From contig NZ_AYKS02000047.1 of NCBI RefSeq assembly GCF_000496755.2, positions 308,241 to 372,240 of the forward strand: DNA of 64,000 nucleotides, written 5' to 3'. The notes below the pieces were generated by a model that was not told where the DNA came from, searched no databases, and was given only the letters and a program-made list of their open reading frames with translations. This document shows, one piece after another, positions 1-8,265 of this stretch. Position 1 is the stretch's first letter, and every line of letters starts with the position of its first letter. This stretch comes from Serratia sp. DD3. Its GTDB lineage: Bacteria > Pseudomonadota > Gammaproteobacteria > Enterobacterales > Enterobacteriaceae. The translations under genes and the position numbers were made by a program.

Positions 1-1
1 G

Positions 2-883
2 TTGCAGCAATATTTTGCTACAGCCTGGATACCTCAGACGGAAGGTCAAAATACCTTCTATACCGCCAAACCAGGCGATAATCTGTCTACCATCGGCTTC
101 AAAGCAACGCCGGTTGTGGTAGCGCCAGGTGCTGAGAAACAACTGAATGCCACCTTATGGGTAGGCCCGGAACTGCAAGATAAAATGGCCACGCTGGCAC
201 CCCATCTGGATTTGACGGTGGATTACGGCTGGTTGTGGTTTTTGTCTCAACCACTGTTCAAATTGCTGAAGTTCATCAACGGATTTATCGGCAACTGGGG
301 TTTCTCAATCATCATCATCACCTTTATCGTACGTGGCATCATGTACCCGCTAACCAAAGCGCAGTACACATCGATGGCCAAAATGCGCATGCTGCAGCCA
401 AAACTGCAGGCAATGCGTGAGCGTATTGGTGATGACAAGCAGCGTATGAGCCAAGAGATGATGGCGCTGTACAAAGCGGAAAAAGTAAACCCTCTGGGGG
501 GTTGCTTGCCGCTGCTCATCCAGATGCCAATCTTCCTGGCGCTGTACTACATGCTGATGAGCTCGGTTGAACTGCGCCATGCGCCGTTTATCTTGTGGAT
601 TCATGACTTATCAGCACAGGATCCGTACTACATCCTGCCGTTGCTGATGGGTGTGACGATGTTCTTCATCCAGAAGATGTCGCCTACTACTGTGACTGAC
701 CCAATGCAGCAGAAAATCATGACCTTTATGCCGGTGATCTTCACAGTGTTCTTCCTGTGGTTCCCGTCTGGTCTGGTGCTGTACTATACCGTCAGTAACT
801 TGGTGACCATCATCCAGCAGCAGTTGATTTATCGCGGGCTGGAAAAACGTGGCCTGCATAGCCGCGATAACAAAAAGGCATAA
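2..883 (+). CDS. yidC: Membrane protein insertase YidC, C-terminal part (partial)
   Basis: The reading frame is open from the window edge, so only the last 293 residues of a roughly 545-residue protein are present. YidC inserts and folds inner-membrane proteins, alone or with SecYEG. What is seen is the end of the large periplasmic domain (about residues 1-75 here) followed by the conserved five-helix insertase core, with the [13 protein letters not shown] segment of the cytoplasmic coiled region and the [16 protein letters not shown] stretch typical of the family. It lies upstream of mnmE, the order found in E. coli. The true start is outside the window. Confidence 0.97.
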   Translation: MQQYFATAWIPQTEGQNTFYTAKPGDNLSTIGFKATPVVVAPGAEKQLNATLWVGPELQDKMATLAPHLDLTVDYGWLWFLSQPLFKLLKFINGFIGNWGFSIIIITFIVRGIMYPLTKAQYTSMAKMRMLQPKLQAMRERIGDDKQRMSQEMMALYKAEKVNPLGGCLPLLIQMPIFLALYYMLMSSVELRHAPFILWIHDLSAQDPYYILPLLMGVTMFFIQKMSPTTVTDPMQQKIMTFMPVIFTVFFLWFPSGLVLYYTVSNLVTIIQQQLIYRGLEKRGLHSRDNKKA

Positions 884-967
884 TACAGCTTTATCCCTGA
901 GTTCATCCAAGCTGTAGCCAGTAACACCGCTGCAGCTTTATTGACGAAGGGCATAACAAGCCAATGT

Positions 968-993
968 AAGGCGGTCATCTAGGCCGCCTTTTT
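968..993 (+). terminator. Rho-independent terminator after yidC
   Basis: A 7-bp stem AAGGCGG/CCGCCTT (968-974 with 984-990) is followed by a run of T. It lies between yidC and mnmE and probably reduces read-through into mnmE. Confidence 0.7.
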
Positions 994-1022
994 ACATGCA
1001 TATTATTGAGAGATAACCGGCA

Positions 1023-2387
1023 ATGAACAACTCTGATACCATCACGGCCATTGCCACACCACCTGGGCGTGGCGGTGTAGGCATTCTGCGCATCTCAGGC
1101 CATGACGCCAAAGAGGTGGCTCTGGCGCTGCTTGGCAAACTGCCCAAACCACGTCATGCCGATTATCTGCCATTCCGCGATGCCGATGGCAGTACCCTGG
1201 ATCAGGGTATTGCGCTGTGGTTCCCGGCCCCCAATTCCTTTACCGGTGAAGATGTCCTGGAACTTCAGGGGCACGGTGGGCCGGTTATTCTCGATTTGTT
1301 GCTAAAACGTGTGCTGGCGTTACCCCGTGTACGCATTGCCCGCCCGGGTGAATTCTCAGAGCGCGCGTTCCTCAATGACAAACTGGATCTGGCCCAGGCC
1401 GAGGCCATTGCCGACTTGATCGATGCCAGCTCAGAGCAAGCGGCACGCTCGGCGATGAACTCGTTACAAGGGGCGTTTTCTAGCCGTATCCACCAACTGG
1501 TGGAAGCACTCACTCACCTGCGTATCTACGTAGAAGCGGCAATCGACTTTCCTGATGAGGAAATTGACTTTCTTTCAGATGGCAAAATCGAAGCGCAGCT
1601 TAATCGTGTTATCGCCGACCTGGATAACGTGCGGGCAGAAGCACGCCAGGGCAGCTTATTGCGTGAAGGGATGAAAGTCGTGATTGCCGGGCGGCCCAAT
1701 GCCGGGAAATCCAGCCTGTTGAATGCGTTAGCAGGGCGTGAAGCCGCCATTGTGACCGATATTGCCGGTACCACCCGTGATGTACTGCGTGAACATATTC
1801 ATATCGACGGTATGCCACTACATATTATCGATACTGCAGGCCTGCGGGATGCCATGGACGAAGTGGAGCGTATTGGTATCGAACGTGCGTGGAATGAGAT
1901 CGAGCAAGCAGACCGCGTGCTGTTTATGGTGGATGGCACCACCACCAGCGCGACCGAGCCTAGCGAGATTTGGCCTGAGTTTATGGCACGCCTGCCAACC
2001 CGCTTGCCGATCACCGTGGTGCGCAACAAAGCGGATATTACGGGTGAAGAACTGGGCATGAGTGAAGTGAATGGTCACTCACTTATACGTCTTTCCGCCC
2101 GTACCGGTGAAGGGCTCGAGCTGTTACGTAACCACCTCAAGCAGAGCATGGGCTTTACCAACAATACCGAAGGTGGCTTCCTGGCCCGCCGCCGCCATTT
2201 GCAGGCATTGGAACAAGCAGACGAACATCTCGCTCAGGGGAAAGAACAGTTAGTGAGTGCTTACGCGGGGGAGTTACTTGCCGAAGAACTGCGCCTGGCA
2301 CAACGAGCATTAAGCGAAATCACCGGTGAATTTACCTCTGATGACCTGCTCGGGCGTATCTTTTCCAGCTTTTGCATTGGTAAGTGA
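1023..2387 (+). CDS. mnmE: tRNA uridine-5-carboxymethylaminomethyl modification GTPase MnmE
   Basis: MnmE acts with MnmG (also in this window) to add the cmnm5 group to the wobble uridine of certain tRNAs, using GTP and 5,10-methylene-THF. The 454-residue length equals that of E. coli MnmE. The order is an N-terminal folate-binding domain, a helical domain, and an inserted G domain with GRPNAGKSS (about 222-230), [12 protein letters not shown] and NKAD (about 335). The protein ends in the invariant CIGK, whose Cys is the family's functional C-terminal residue. It starts at ATG after a GAGATAACCGGCA leader. A strong terminator follows the stop. Confidence 0.98.
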   Translation: MNNSDTITAIATPPGRGGVGILRISGHDAKEVALALLGKLPKPRHADYLPFRDADGSTLDQGIALWFPAPNSFTGEDVLELQGHGGPVILDLLLKRVLALPRVRIARPGEFSERAFLNDKLDLAQAEAIADLIDASSEQAARSAMNSLQGAFSSRIHQLVEALTHLRIYVEAAIDFPDEEIDFLSDGKIEAQLNRVIADLDNVRAEARQGSLLREGMKVVIAGRPNAGKSSLLNALAGREAAIVTDIAGTTRDVLREHIHIDGMPLHIIDTAGLRDAMDEVERIGIERAWNEIEQADRVLFMVDGTTTSATEPSEIWPEFMARLPTRLPITVVRNKADITGEELGMSEVNGHSLIRLSARTGEGLELLRNHLKQSMGFTNNTEGGFLARRRHLQALEQADEHLAQGKEQLVSAYAGELLAEELRLAQRALSEITGEFTSDDLLGRIFSSFCIGK

Positions 2388-2420
2388 TTACTTATCCATA
2401 CTGCTCCATAAATGTTCACT

Positions 2421-2454
2421 AACCCGCATTAACTGCCTGTTAATGCGGGTTTTT
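2421..2454 (+). terminator. Strong Rho-independent terminator after mnmE
   Basis: A perfect 12-bp stem AACCCGCATTAA/TTAATGCGGGTT (2421-2432 with 2440-2451) is closed by a short loop and followed by TTTT. The following stretch, 2455-2752, has no convincing gene or RNA; its only ORFs are short and unsupported. Confidence 0.88.
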
Positions 2455-2752
2455 ACTGCCTACTCACTTCCTAAATGGCCCCAACAACGGGAAAAGCGTT
2501 CGCCAAACGCTGGCAAAGTAAGCATGCCGGAATGGGCCTAATTTACGGGCTGATTACAGATTCTCAATGCTTATCAGAAAACATAGGGTTTAGAACATCT
2601 GCAACTACACCCCATCAGTGCATACCAGGGGATTCAGCAGTTGAGCGGCAGATGAAGTAGAAAACACCGTACGAATGGTTGATCGAGTAACATCCCTGAC
2701 TTGTGTTTTTTTTAAACTTGCGTTGCTTCCCTCCCCGATTGTTCATAATATT

Positions 2753-2779
2753 ATCTTGTTCATGATTCATGAACAAGAT
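2753..2779. promoter_or_regulatory. 27-bp palindrome, probable operator of the AbiEi-type gene
   Basis: Two perfect 13-bp arms, ATCTTGTTCATGA and TCATGAACAAGAT, surround a single central base. The palindrome ends 14 bp before the ATG of the downstream HTH-containing antitoxin gene. Further GTTCA/TGAAC half-sites lie nearby (about 2741 and 2787). AbiEi-type antitoxins autoregulate by binding inverted repeats in their promoter, so this is the likely operator; the assignment is inferred from position and symmetry. Confidence 0.6.
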
Positions 2780-2793
2780 AAAGGTCTGAACAA

Positions 2794-3792
2794 ATGAAAG
2801 AAGAACAGCTTCTGTCTGATGCTGTAGAAAACCTGCCAAAAGGCTTCCTATTGCAGTATGAAATTGGCAACAAACATGACATACATGACGGCTGGGGCAG
2901 GCTGATAGGGCTAGGAGGAGAGATGGCGAATTTTTCCCTGGAAGTAAAGCATATCCATCGCAAAGAGTCGCTGATCGCTATCCGTAAAATGTCCCCTCTC
3001 TTATCTGAGGGTTTTCCTATATTACTGGTGTGCAACCGGCTGACGTCCGCACTGGTGGAATATTGCGTGGATAACCAGATTAATTTTATCGATACCGCCG
3101 GGAATGCCCGTATCCAGGTTCCGGGGTTATATCTGTTTATTGATGGTCGATATGAAAAGAAACCTGTAGCTGTCAGTAGTCATTTTGCTGAAGGAGTAAT
3201 GAAGCTGCTTTTTGTGCTGTTATCCTGCCCGGAAAGCCTCAACGATACTTACCGCAGCTTGGCGCAGAAAGCGGGTATCTCTTTGGGAATGGTCAGCAAA
3301 GCTTTCAATTTCCTTGAGGCGCGTCGCTATTTCCGCAAATCACAGCAGGGGCGCCGCTTAATGAATGAAGGCGAATTACAGGTTTTGTGGCTAAAAGACT
3401 ATGCCACCGCCCTGCGCCCGAAGCTGGATTTTCTTTCCCTACCTACGCCTGCTTCATGGGATAAGATAACACTTGCGGCCGATGAATACTGGAGCGGCGA
3501 GATTGCAGCCGCAGAACTGAGCGGTGGATACCTGCTACCAGAAAACGGCGTGATTTTTACGCCTCACCCATTGTTACAAAGACGAAAGGAACTAGGACTA
3601 AAACCTGTTCCTGGTGGGAAACTGCAACTGATTTCCTGTTTCTGGGGGAACTTTACCCTGAACCATCAAGCAGAAGCGATGTTGTGTGTGGCCGAACTAC
3701 TGGCAAGCGGCGATGATAGAAACCGGGAAGCAGCAAGGATAATCAATGACAAATATCTTCACCTTAGTGAATCCGATCTTTTCAGCTACTGA
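2794..3792 (+). CDS. Type IV toxin-antitoxin AbiEi-family antitoxin / transcriptional regulator
   Basis: A 332-residue protein resembling the longer AbiEi-family antitoxins linked to a nucleotidyltransferase toxin. A winged-helix-like segment is visible at about residues 150-180 (YRSLAQKAGISLGMVSKAF). The middle part LVCNRLTSALVEYCVDNQINF and IDTAGNARI fit the family pattern. It starts at ATG 2794 just after a 27-bp palindrome, which suggests autoregulation. Its 3' end overlaps the start of the companion toxin gene by 47 bp, typical of a translationally coupled pair. The toxin gene has lost its catalytic centre (next entry), so this antitoxin is probably an orphan. The family call rests on motif recognition and gene context. 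Confidence 0.75.
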   Translation: MKEEQLLSDAVENLPKGFLLQYEIGNKHDIHDGWGRLIGLGGEMANFSLEVKHIHRKESLIAIRKMSPLLSEGFPILLVCNRLTSALVEYCVDNQINFIDTAGNARIQVPGLYLFIDGRYEKKPVAVSSHFAEGVMKLLFVLLSCPESLNDTYRSLAQKAGISLGMVSKAFNFLEARRYFRKSQQGRRLMNEGELQVLWLKDYATALRPKLDFLSLPTPASWDKITLAADEYWSGEIAAAELSGGYLLPENGVIFTPHPLLQRRKELGLKPVPGGKLQLISCFWGNFTLNHQAEAMLCVAELLASGDDRNREAARIINDKYLHLSESDLFSY

Positions 3793-4368
3793 AGCCCTGT
3801 TCACCCAGATAAAGCGAATTTGCGCAGCTCAGGAGATCCCGTTTTTTATTGCGGGAGCGACGGCGCGTGAAATTCTGCTCCATCATGTTCACGGCAGGAG
3901 CATTGGCCGCTGAAACGTGAAATCATTATGTCAGTGGATGGATTTAGTGAGGCATTTTCTCATACTGTAACCGTGCAACTGACGAATGGAGAAAAGCTGC
4001 CGTTTTGCTCCCTGCCGGGGTTAGCGCTGTTAAAACTTTTTGCCTGGCGCGATCGCGGGCATGGTAGTGCTAAAGACGCAACCGATCTCTATAAAATTAT
4101 TCGTGAATATAGCGCTATAGAAGATGAGCGTATCTATTCCTCCGCCGTTGAAGGTGAAAACTTGGACTGGAATCCGGTACGTATGGGAGCTGTTCTGCTG
4201 GGCAAAGATATCGCGGCGATTAGTGAGCACTCATCTTTGGCAGAGTTGATAAGTCTCGATAGAGAACGTCTGACTGACGCTATCGCGCGACAATCTGATG
4301 TGGACGATATGGCTGAGATTGAGCTGATCATGAATGACTTCTGGAACAGTATAATAAGCCATGGCTAA
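3746..4368 (+). pseudogene. AbiEii-type nucleotidyltransferase toxin, internally deleted and frameshifted
   Basis: The 5' piece starts at ATG 3746 (MTNIFTLVNPIF...) and runs to FIAGATAREILLHH, the usual opening of the nucleotidyltransferase fold, then stops at 3911-3913. The 3' piece, in another frame from about 3901, reads WPLKREIIMSVDGF and continues through LPFCSLPGLALLKLFAW and DATDLYKII to 4368; these belong to the same family. The intervening segment that should carry the metal-binding D-x-D is absent. The join lies at about 3895-3906. I infer an internal deletion with a frameshift that killed a toxin of the AbiEii/DUF1814-like family. A separate 146-residue product from ATG 3928 is possible but would lack the active site. 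Confidence 0.75.
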
Positions 4369-4528
4369 AACTGGCTGTTAGTACGCATTACTGTCCACCC
4401 CCTAAAACATCCATACACATCCACCATTTTTATGTCCATTGTTCGTGGGTAAGATCAAACAGACTGATCTAACATACTGAGCTGATTTTATTGATGCGCA
4501 GATTGTGGAAGGACGTAAGGTGATTAGC

Positions 4529-4562
4529 CACAAACCCACATATGTGCTAATGTGGGTTTGTG
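4529..4562. promoter_or_regulatory. Perfect 13-bp inverted repeat upstream of parD
   Basis: Arms CACAAACCCACAT (4529-4541) and ATGTGGGTTTGTG (4550-4562) are perfectly complementary with an 8-base spacer. The repeat ends 21 bp before the parD ATG and just upstream of its AAAGGAG ribosome-binding site. It could be the operator bound by the ribbon-helix-helix antitoxin or an mRNA hairpin at the leader. The rest of 4369-4583 shows nothing else. Confidence 0.5.
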
Positions 4563-4583
4563 TATTTTAAAGGAGATGATCCT

Positions 4584-4835
4584 ATGAGCCGCCTGACAAT
4601 AGACATAACAGACCAACAGCACCAAAGCCTGAAGGCGCTGGCAGCCCTACAAGGTAAAACCATCAAGCAATACGCTCTCGAACGTTTGTTCCCCGGCGAT
4701 ACAGATGCTGATCAGGCATGGAAGGAACTGAAAAACCTGCTAGGAAACCGCATCAACGACGGGCTAGCGGGGAAGGTGTCCACCAAAGACATCGGCGAAA
4801 TTCTTGATGAAGAACTTGACGGGGATCATACTTGA
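4584..4835 (+). CDS. ParD-like antitoxin of a type II toxin-antitoxin pair
   Basis: An 83-residue protein beginning MSRLTIDITDQQHQSL, a ribbon-helix-helix-like N-terminus followed by ALAALQGKTIKQYALERLF, with an acidic C-terminal tail (EILDEELDGD) that would bind the toxin. I chose ATG 4584 because AAAGGAG lies 8 bases upstream; an in-frame GTG at 4560 falls inside the inverted repeat and has no ribosome-binding site. Its stop codon overlaps the TTG start of the toxin gene. RHH antitoxins normally neutralise the toxin and repress their own promoter. The pair resembles ParDE modules seen on enterobacterial plasmids. Confidence 0.82.
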   Translation: MSRLTIDITDQQHQSLKALAALQGKTIKQYALERLFPGDTDADQAWKELKNLLGNRINDGLAGKVSTKDIGEILDEELDGDHT

Positions 4836-5149
4836 AAACCTACCTCCTCACGGTAGAGGCGGAAGCAGATCTACGCGGCATCATCCGCTACACACGTAAG
4901 CAGTGGGGTACCACGCAGGTACGCAACTATATCGCTAGGCTGGAACATGGCATTGCCAACCTAGCAGCCGGGCGCGGCGCTTTCAAAGATATGAGTGAAC
5001 TCTTTCCTGAGTTACGGATGGCACATTGTGAACATCACTATGTCTTCTGCCTGCCACGCGGCAGTGCGCCCGCATTGGTCGTAGCGATTTTTCATGAACG
5101 CATGGACCTCATGACTCGACAGGCAGAGAGGTTCAGCAAAGAAAGTTAA
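4832..5149 (+). CDS. ParE/RelE-superfamily toxin
   Basis: A 105-residue basic protein that pairs with the ParD-like antitoxin just upstream. Family features are the opening YLLTVEAEADLRGIIRYT, the central FKDMSELFPELRMAHCEHHYVF and the terminal VVAIFHERMDLM. The start is TTG 4832 in a TTGA overlap with the antitoxin stop, indicating translational coupling. ParE members usually poison DNA gyrase, while RelE-like ones cleave mRNA; the sequence alone does not decide, though the IIRYTRKQWG pattern favours ParE. The frame is intact. The downstream stretch 5150-5400 shows no terminator or gene. Confidence 0.85.
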   Translation: MKTYLLTVEAEADLRGIIRYTRKQWGTTQVRNYIARLEHGIANLAAGRGAFKDMSELFPELRMAHCEHHYVFCLPRGSAPALVVAIFHERMDLMTRQAERFSKES

Positions 5150-5400
5150 CGATTGCTAGCCCGATGAATAGGTATGATTCACCGGAGTTCTGATCACTAT
5201 CCCGATAAAAAACAGTTTTTCTCCTAATGCTGCCGAAAAATAAATTGGGGATTAAGGTTGGGTGTCACTCGCCTTTAAACTCAAAGGGATTACATAATAA
5301 CGGCTGCCGCATTTCCGCTAGAAGCCGAAGGTCAATCTCCATGATTCTGCCTTTCGGAAAGTGTCAGAATGAGCAAAAATATCTGCTAAAGGAATTAACA

Positions 5401-5622
5401 ATGTCTCATTCATCATCAAGAGCAAAAGTTTTGGATACAACAAGCCCCTTGGCACACCGAGCTTCCCACGCACGAAGTTGTGCTAACCATGTGGCGAACA
5501 AGTTGGGGATTACCCGCCGTCAGCTTTTGATAAAAGTCGAGAAGGATTCCGGGGCAAGTTTGGTATCACCACTCACTGAACAAGAACTGATGAAAGCGTT
5601 CCACTATATGGAGAACCTTTAG
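5401..5622 (+). CDS. Small protein of unknown function (73 aa)
   Basis: I do not recognise this gene. I chose ATG 5401 because TAAAGGAA lies about 8 bases upstream; a longer in-frame extension to 5227 has no ribosome-binding site and looks non-coding. The product is small and basic, with no signal peptide or membrane helix. A central segment, HARSCANHVANKLGITRRQLLIKVE, looks helical. The gene stands alone between the ParDE pair and a convergent acetyltransferase gene. Confidence 0.5.
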   Translation: MSHSSSRAKVLDTTSPLAHRASHARSCANHVANKLGITRRQLLIKVEKDSGASLVSPLTEQELMKAFHYMENL

Positions 5623-5662
5623 TTTTAGGCCACTATGAACGAAAAGCGGCCATCATATCCTG

Positions 5663-6211
5663 TTAACTTGAGTGATAGGCATTCCACTCATCACGAGTAA
5701 TCTCCCACAACTGTGAGTCCAGAAGCCCGCTGACAAACTGTCTCTTTTCCGTTTTGATTAGTCGCATGCCGCTACTGGCTGAAATGTGCAGAGAACGTGT
5801 ATTCTCAGTCGCTTTCGGAGCACGCAATACTGGCCTGTTCAACGTATTAAACCAGTAATCTGTCGCCGCCATACTGGCTTCGCGCATTAATCCCTGCCCC
5901 TGATACTCAGGTGCCAACCAGAAACCACGATTATTATTTTCCGCATCGTCTAGGCAGATAACGCCGATTAAATTGTCAGGATTATCCTGATGCCGTATGG
6001 TCCAAACCCAGGCGAGTCCTTTTGCCATAGCTGGCAGCGCGACGTTATTAACGTAATGGGCTGCACCATCGTCAGGATAGGGCCAGGGAACCGATGACAC
6101 CATATAGCGGACAATTTCCCAGCGTGGATAGAGCTCCTGAATCTGAGGTGCATCTTCGGCAACTAATGGCTTTAACAGCAAACGTTCTGTTTTTAACGTG
6201 GGTATCTGCAT
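5663..6211 (-). CDS. GNAT-family N-acetyltransferase (RimJ/RimL type)
   Basis: A 182-residue acetyl-CoA-dependent acetyltransferase. The opening LKTERLLLKPLVAEDAPQI is characteristic of the RimJ/RimL/SpeG-like group, and the acetyl-CoA pyrophosphate-binding motif appears as YQGQGLMREA about two-thirds along. The substrate cannot be told; relatives modify protein N-termini, small amines or antibiotics. It is a single gene on the minus strand, convergent with the small gene before it. The start has an AAAGAG-like sequence upstream. Confidence 0.8.
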   Translation of the reverse strand: MQIPTLKTERLLLKPLVAEDAPQIQELYPRWEIVRYMVSSVPWPYPDDGAAHYVNNVALPAMAKGLAWVWTIRHQDNPDNLIGVICLDDAENNNRGFWLAPEYQGQGLMREASMAATDYWFNTLNRPVLRAPKATENTRSLHISASSGMRLIKTEKRQFVSGLLDSQLWEITRDEWNAYHSS

Positions 6212-6285
6212 GTGCTCTTTCCCTTACTGATTAACGTGTCCTTTGCTACTTTTTACTCGTTCAATAGTTACTGTAATTCATTGGG

Positions 6286-6698
6286 ATGTACATAAAACAT
6301 TCAGGTAATCGGGTAGTTAACCAGATAGTTAGCGTCATATCAAAGGCCAAAACCGCTAGTGAAATCAGCGGTCATGCCATTGCAGACCATTTTGCCGACG
6401 TCGGGAAAATGGTCGAGCTAGGTTCAGGCAGCCAACGAGAAATCGACGATGTGATGCTTACTCGTTACGCCTGCTATCTGGTCGCACACAACAGATGACC
6501 CGCGAGCAGCAAATATCTATCGAGCATGTAACCAATAACGATGCTGTACGCCAAACACTATTAAGCCGAGGTATACGACCAGAACATTTACCACCTTCAG
6601 AAGATGTGAAAAAGGTCGAACGACAATTAGCATCCGCGGACAAAAAGTCACTGAAAAACCCGGACACACTCAGTGATGGGGATACAAACAATGAATAA
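6286..6698 (+). pseudogene. dinD-like (DNA-damage-inducible protein D) gene remnant
   Basis: Two pieces of one family are visible. The first (6286-6498) reads VISKAKTASEISGHAIADHF and VGKMVELGSGSQREIDDVML, matching the N-terminal region of DinD after its first ~35 residues. The second (6495-6698) reads ISIEHVTNNDAVRQTLLSRG and RPEHLPPSEDVKKVERQLAS, matching the DinD C-terminus. The true N-terminus and the middle part (about 100 residues or more) are missing, so the gene is dead or makes only fragments. DinD in E. coli is LexA-controlled and inhibits RecA filaments. It lies just upstream of a rhuM-like gene; both families often sit next to type I restriction-modification genes, none of which remain here. 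Confidence 0.75.
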
Positions 6699-6770
6699 CT
6701 TGAACTAGCTCATACTCTTCGAGATAGTAGCAATCAGGTGCCGCGAACACCCCAACTAAGAGGTGATTCA

Positions 6771-7805
6771 ATGACAGATAACACCCCACAAGCTCCGCAT
6801 GGCGAATTTGTCCTGTTTACAATTGCTGACGGCCAAACACGCGTCGAGTGCCGATTTGAATCTGATACATTGTGGCTTTCTCAGGCTGCAATGGCTGAGC
6901 TTTATGATAAAGATGTTCGCACAATTAATGAACATCTAATCAATATCTACAACGAGGGTGAGCTTGTACAAAACGCAACTATCCGGAAATTCCGGATAGT
7001 TCGATTGGAAGGAACTCGTCAAGTTTCTCGCGAAATCGATCACTACAATCTCGATGCAATTTTGGCTGTTGGCTACAGGGTTCGTTCTCAACGAGGTACG
7101 CAGTTCCGCCAATGGGCAACGCAAGTCCTGAAAGAATACCTAATAAAGGGATTCGCTATGGATGACGAGCGCCTGAAAAATCCCCCCGTTGGTCATTCTG
7201 CGGTACCAGATTACTTTGATGAAATGCTGGAACGCATTCGCGATATCCGAGCGAGTGAGCGTCGTGTTTATCTGCGAGTCAAAGAAATCTTTACTATGGC
7301 TGCCGATTACGAGCCATCCAACCAAGAGACCAACCGCTTCTTCCAGATCATCCAGAACAAGTTGCATTATGCCTGTACGCATATGACGGCCGCTGAGCTT
7401 ATCGCGAGCCGTGTGGATGCCAATAAGCCGGACATAGGCTTAACCAGCTATAAAGGCGATGAAGTGCGTAAGACCGATGTCACCATCGCGAAAAACTATC
7501 TGCGTGAAGACGAAATCAAAGAGCTTAATCGCATCGTCAACATGTGGCTCGACTTTGCCGAGGACCAAGCACTACGCCGCAAACAAGTGTTCTTGCAAGA
7601 TTGGGCCGATAAGCTGGATCAGTTTTTAAATTTTAATGATCGGGACGTATTAAGCGGAGCGGGAAAAATCTCCAAAAAGGATGCTGATGACAAGGCGAAA
7701 TTGGAGTTTGACCGCTTTGCAGAACAACGTCGCCGTTTAAAAGAAGCCGAAGGCGCACTTGCCAATATCGCGGCCCTCAAGGCAATCGTTAAAAAAGACA
7801 AATAA
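6771..7805 (+). CDS. RhuM-family virulence-associated protein
   Basis: A 344-residue protein of the RhuM family, named from Salmonella pathogenicity island 3; the biochemical role is unknown. The N-terminal half contains the family's DNA-binding-like part (LWLSQAAMAELYDKDVRTIN and FRQWATQVLKEYL). The C-terminal half carries helices and GLTSYKGDEVRKTD plus a final coiled, lysine-rich tail. I chose ATG 6771, with AAGAGGTG eight to ten bases upstream; an in-frame GTG at 6738 is less likely. RhuM genes are common in restriction-modification or phage islands, so with the dinD remnant this suggests the residue of such an island. The frame is intact. Confidence 0.82.
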   Translation: MTDNTPQAPHGEFVLFTIADGQTRVECRFESDTLWLSQAAMAELYDKDVRTINEHLINIYNEGELVQNATIRKFRIVRLEGTRQVSREIDHYNLDAILAVGYRVRSQRGTQFRQWATQVLKEYLIKGFAMDDERLKNPPVGHSAVPDYFDEMLERIRDIRASERRVYLRVKEIFTMAADYEPSNQETNRFFQIIQNKLHYACTHMTAAELIASRVDANKPDIGLTSYKGDEVRKTDVTIAKNYLREDEIKELNRIVNMWLDFAEDQALRRKQVFLQDWADKLDQFLNFNDRDVLSGAGKISKKDADDKAKLEFDRFAEQRRRLKEAEGALANIAALKAIVKKDK

Positions 7806-7827
7806 CACTGCCTAGGTTGAACAAGCC

Positions 7828-7855
7828 ATGGAACCGACATCAATATCGGTTCCAT
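7828..7855 (+). terminator. Terminator-like hairpin after rhuM-family gene
   Basis: Perfect 10-bp arms ATGGAACCGA and TCGGTTCCAT (7828-7837 and 7846-7855) enclose an 8-base loop. A T-containing tail (CGTTCTCGGTTTT) follows, so termination strength is uncertain. Confidence 0.6.
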
Positions 7856-8265
7856 CGTTCTCGGTTTTGACATTTATCCTGCCAATACCTTCAATCTTAC
7901 CAACCAATTATGCCGCTATGGGTGTTCGCACCCGATCACATTTTTACTCATTCGCTTGGTTATTATTACAATGATATGTTTTTATAAAACAATAAATTAA
8001 CCAAGCTGTCGATATTTTGCACTGTTTTTTGGGCAAATTTTACAAAACAAATTTACTATTGGTATGGCACAATCTTGACGTAGGAGTTATCGATATCCGT
8101 CATTATTCAAGCCGCAAGTGAGTGTCGGTTGCATAACTCGACCCTTTAGGGGATCTCGCTCGATGGCTGACAACCTCAGCCTGAATAAAGGGGAGTATCA
8201 ACCCAATGTGCCGATTTTTAATCACTATTAGAATTAATGTTCTTAATAAACAAAGCAATAATATT
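7856..8265. other. Gene-free AT-rich interval
   Basis: No gene or RNA is recognised. The first half is AT-rich. Around 8098-8195 is a more GC-rich block starting GATATCCGTCATTATTCAAG, reminiscent of the ends of enterobacterial extragenic repeats, but I cannot assign it. A promoter for the following exported protein must lie at about 8150-8250. Confidence 0.4.

Noticed and set aside
3928..4368. Independent 146-residue gene starting at ATG 3928
   Set aside because: Its sequence continues upstream in the same frame as toxin-like sequence (WPLKREII) and is better read as the 3' part of the deleted AbiEii-type gene.
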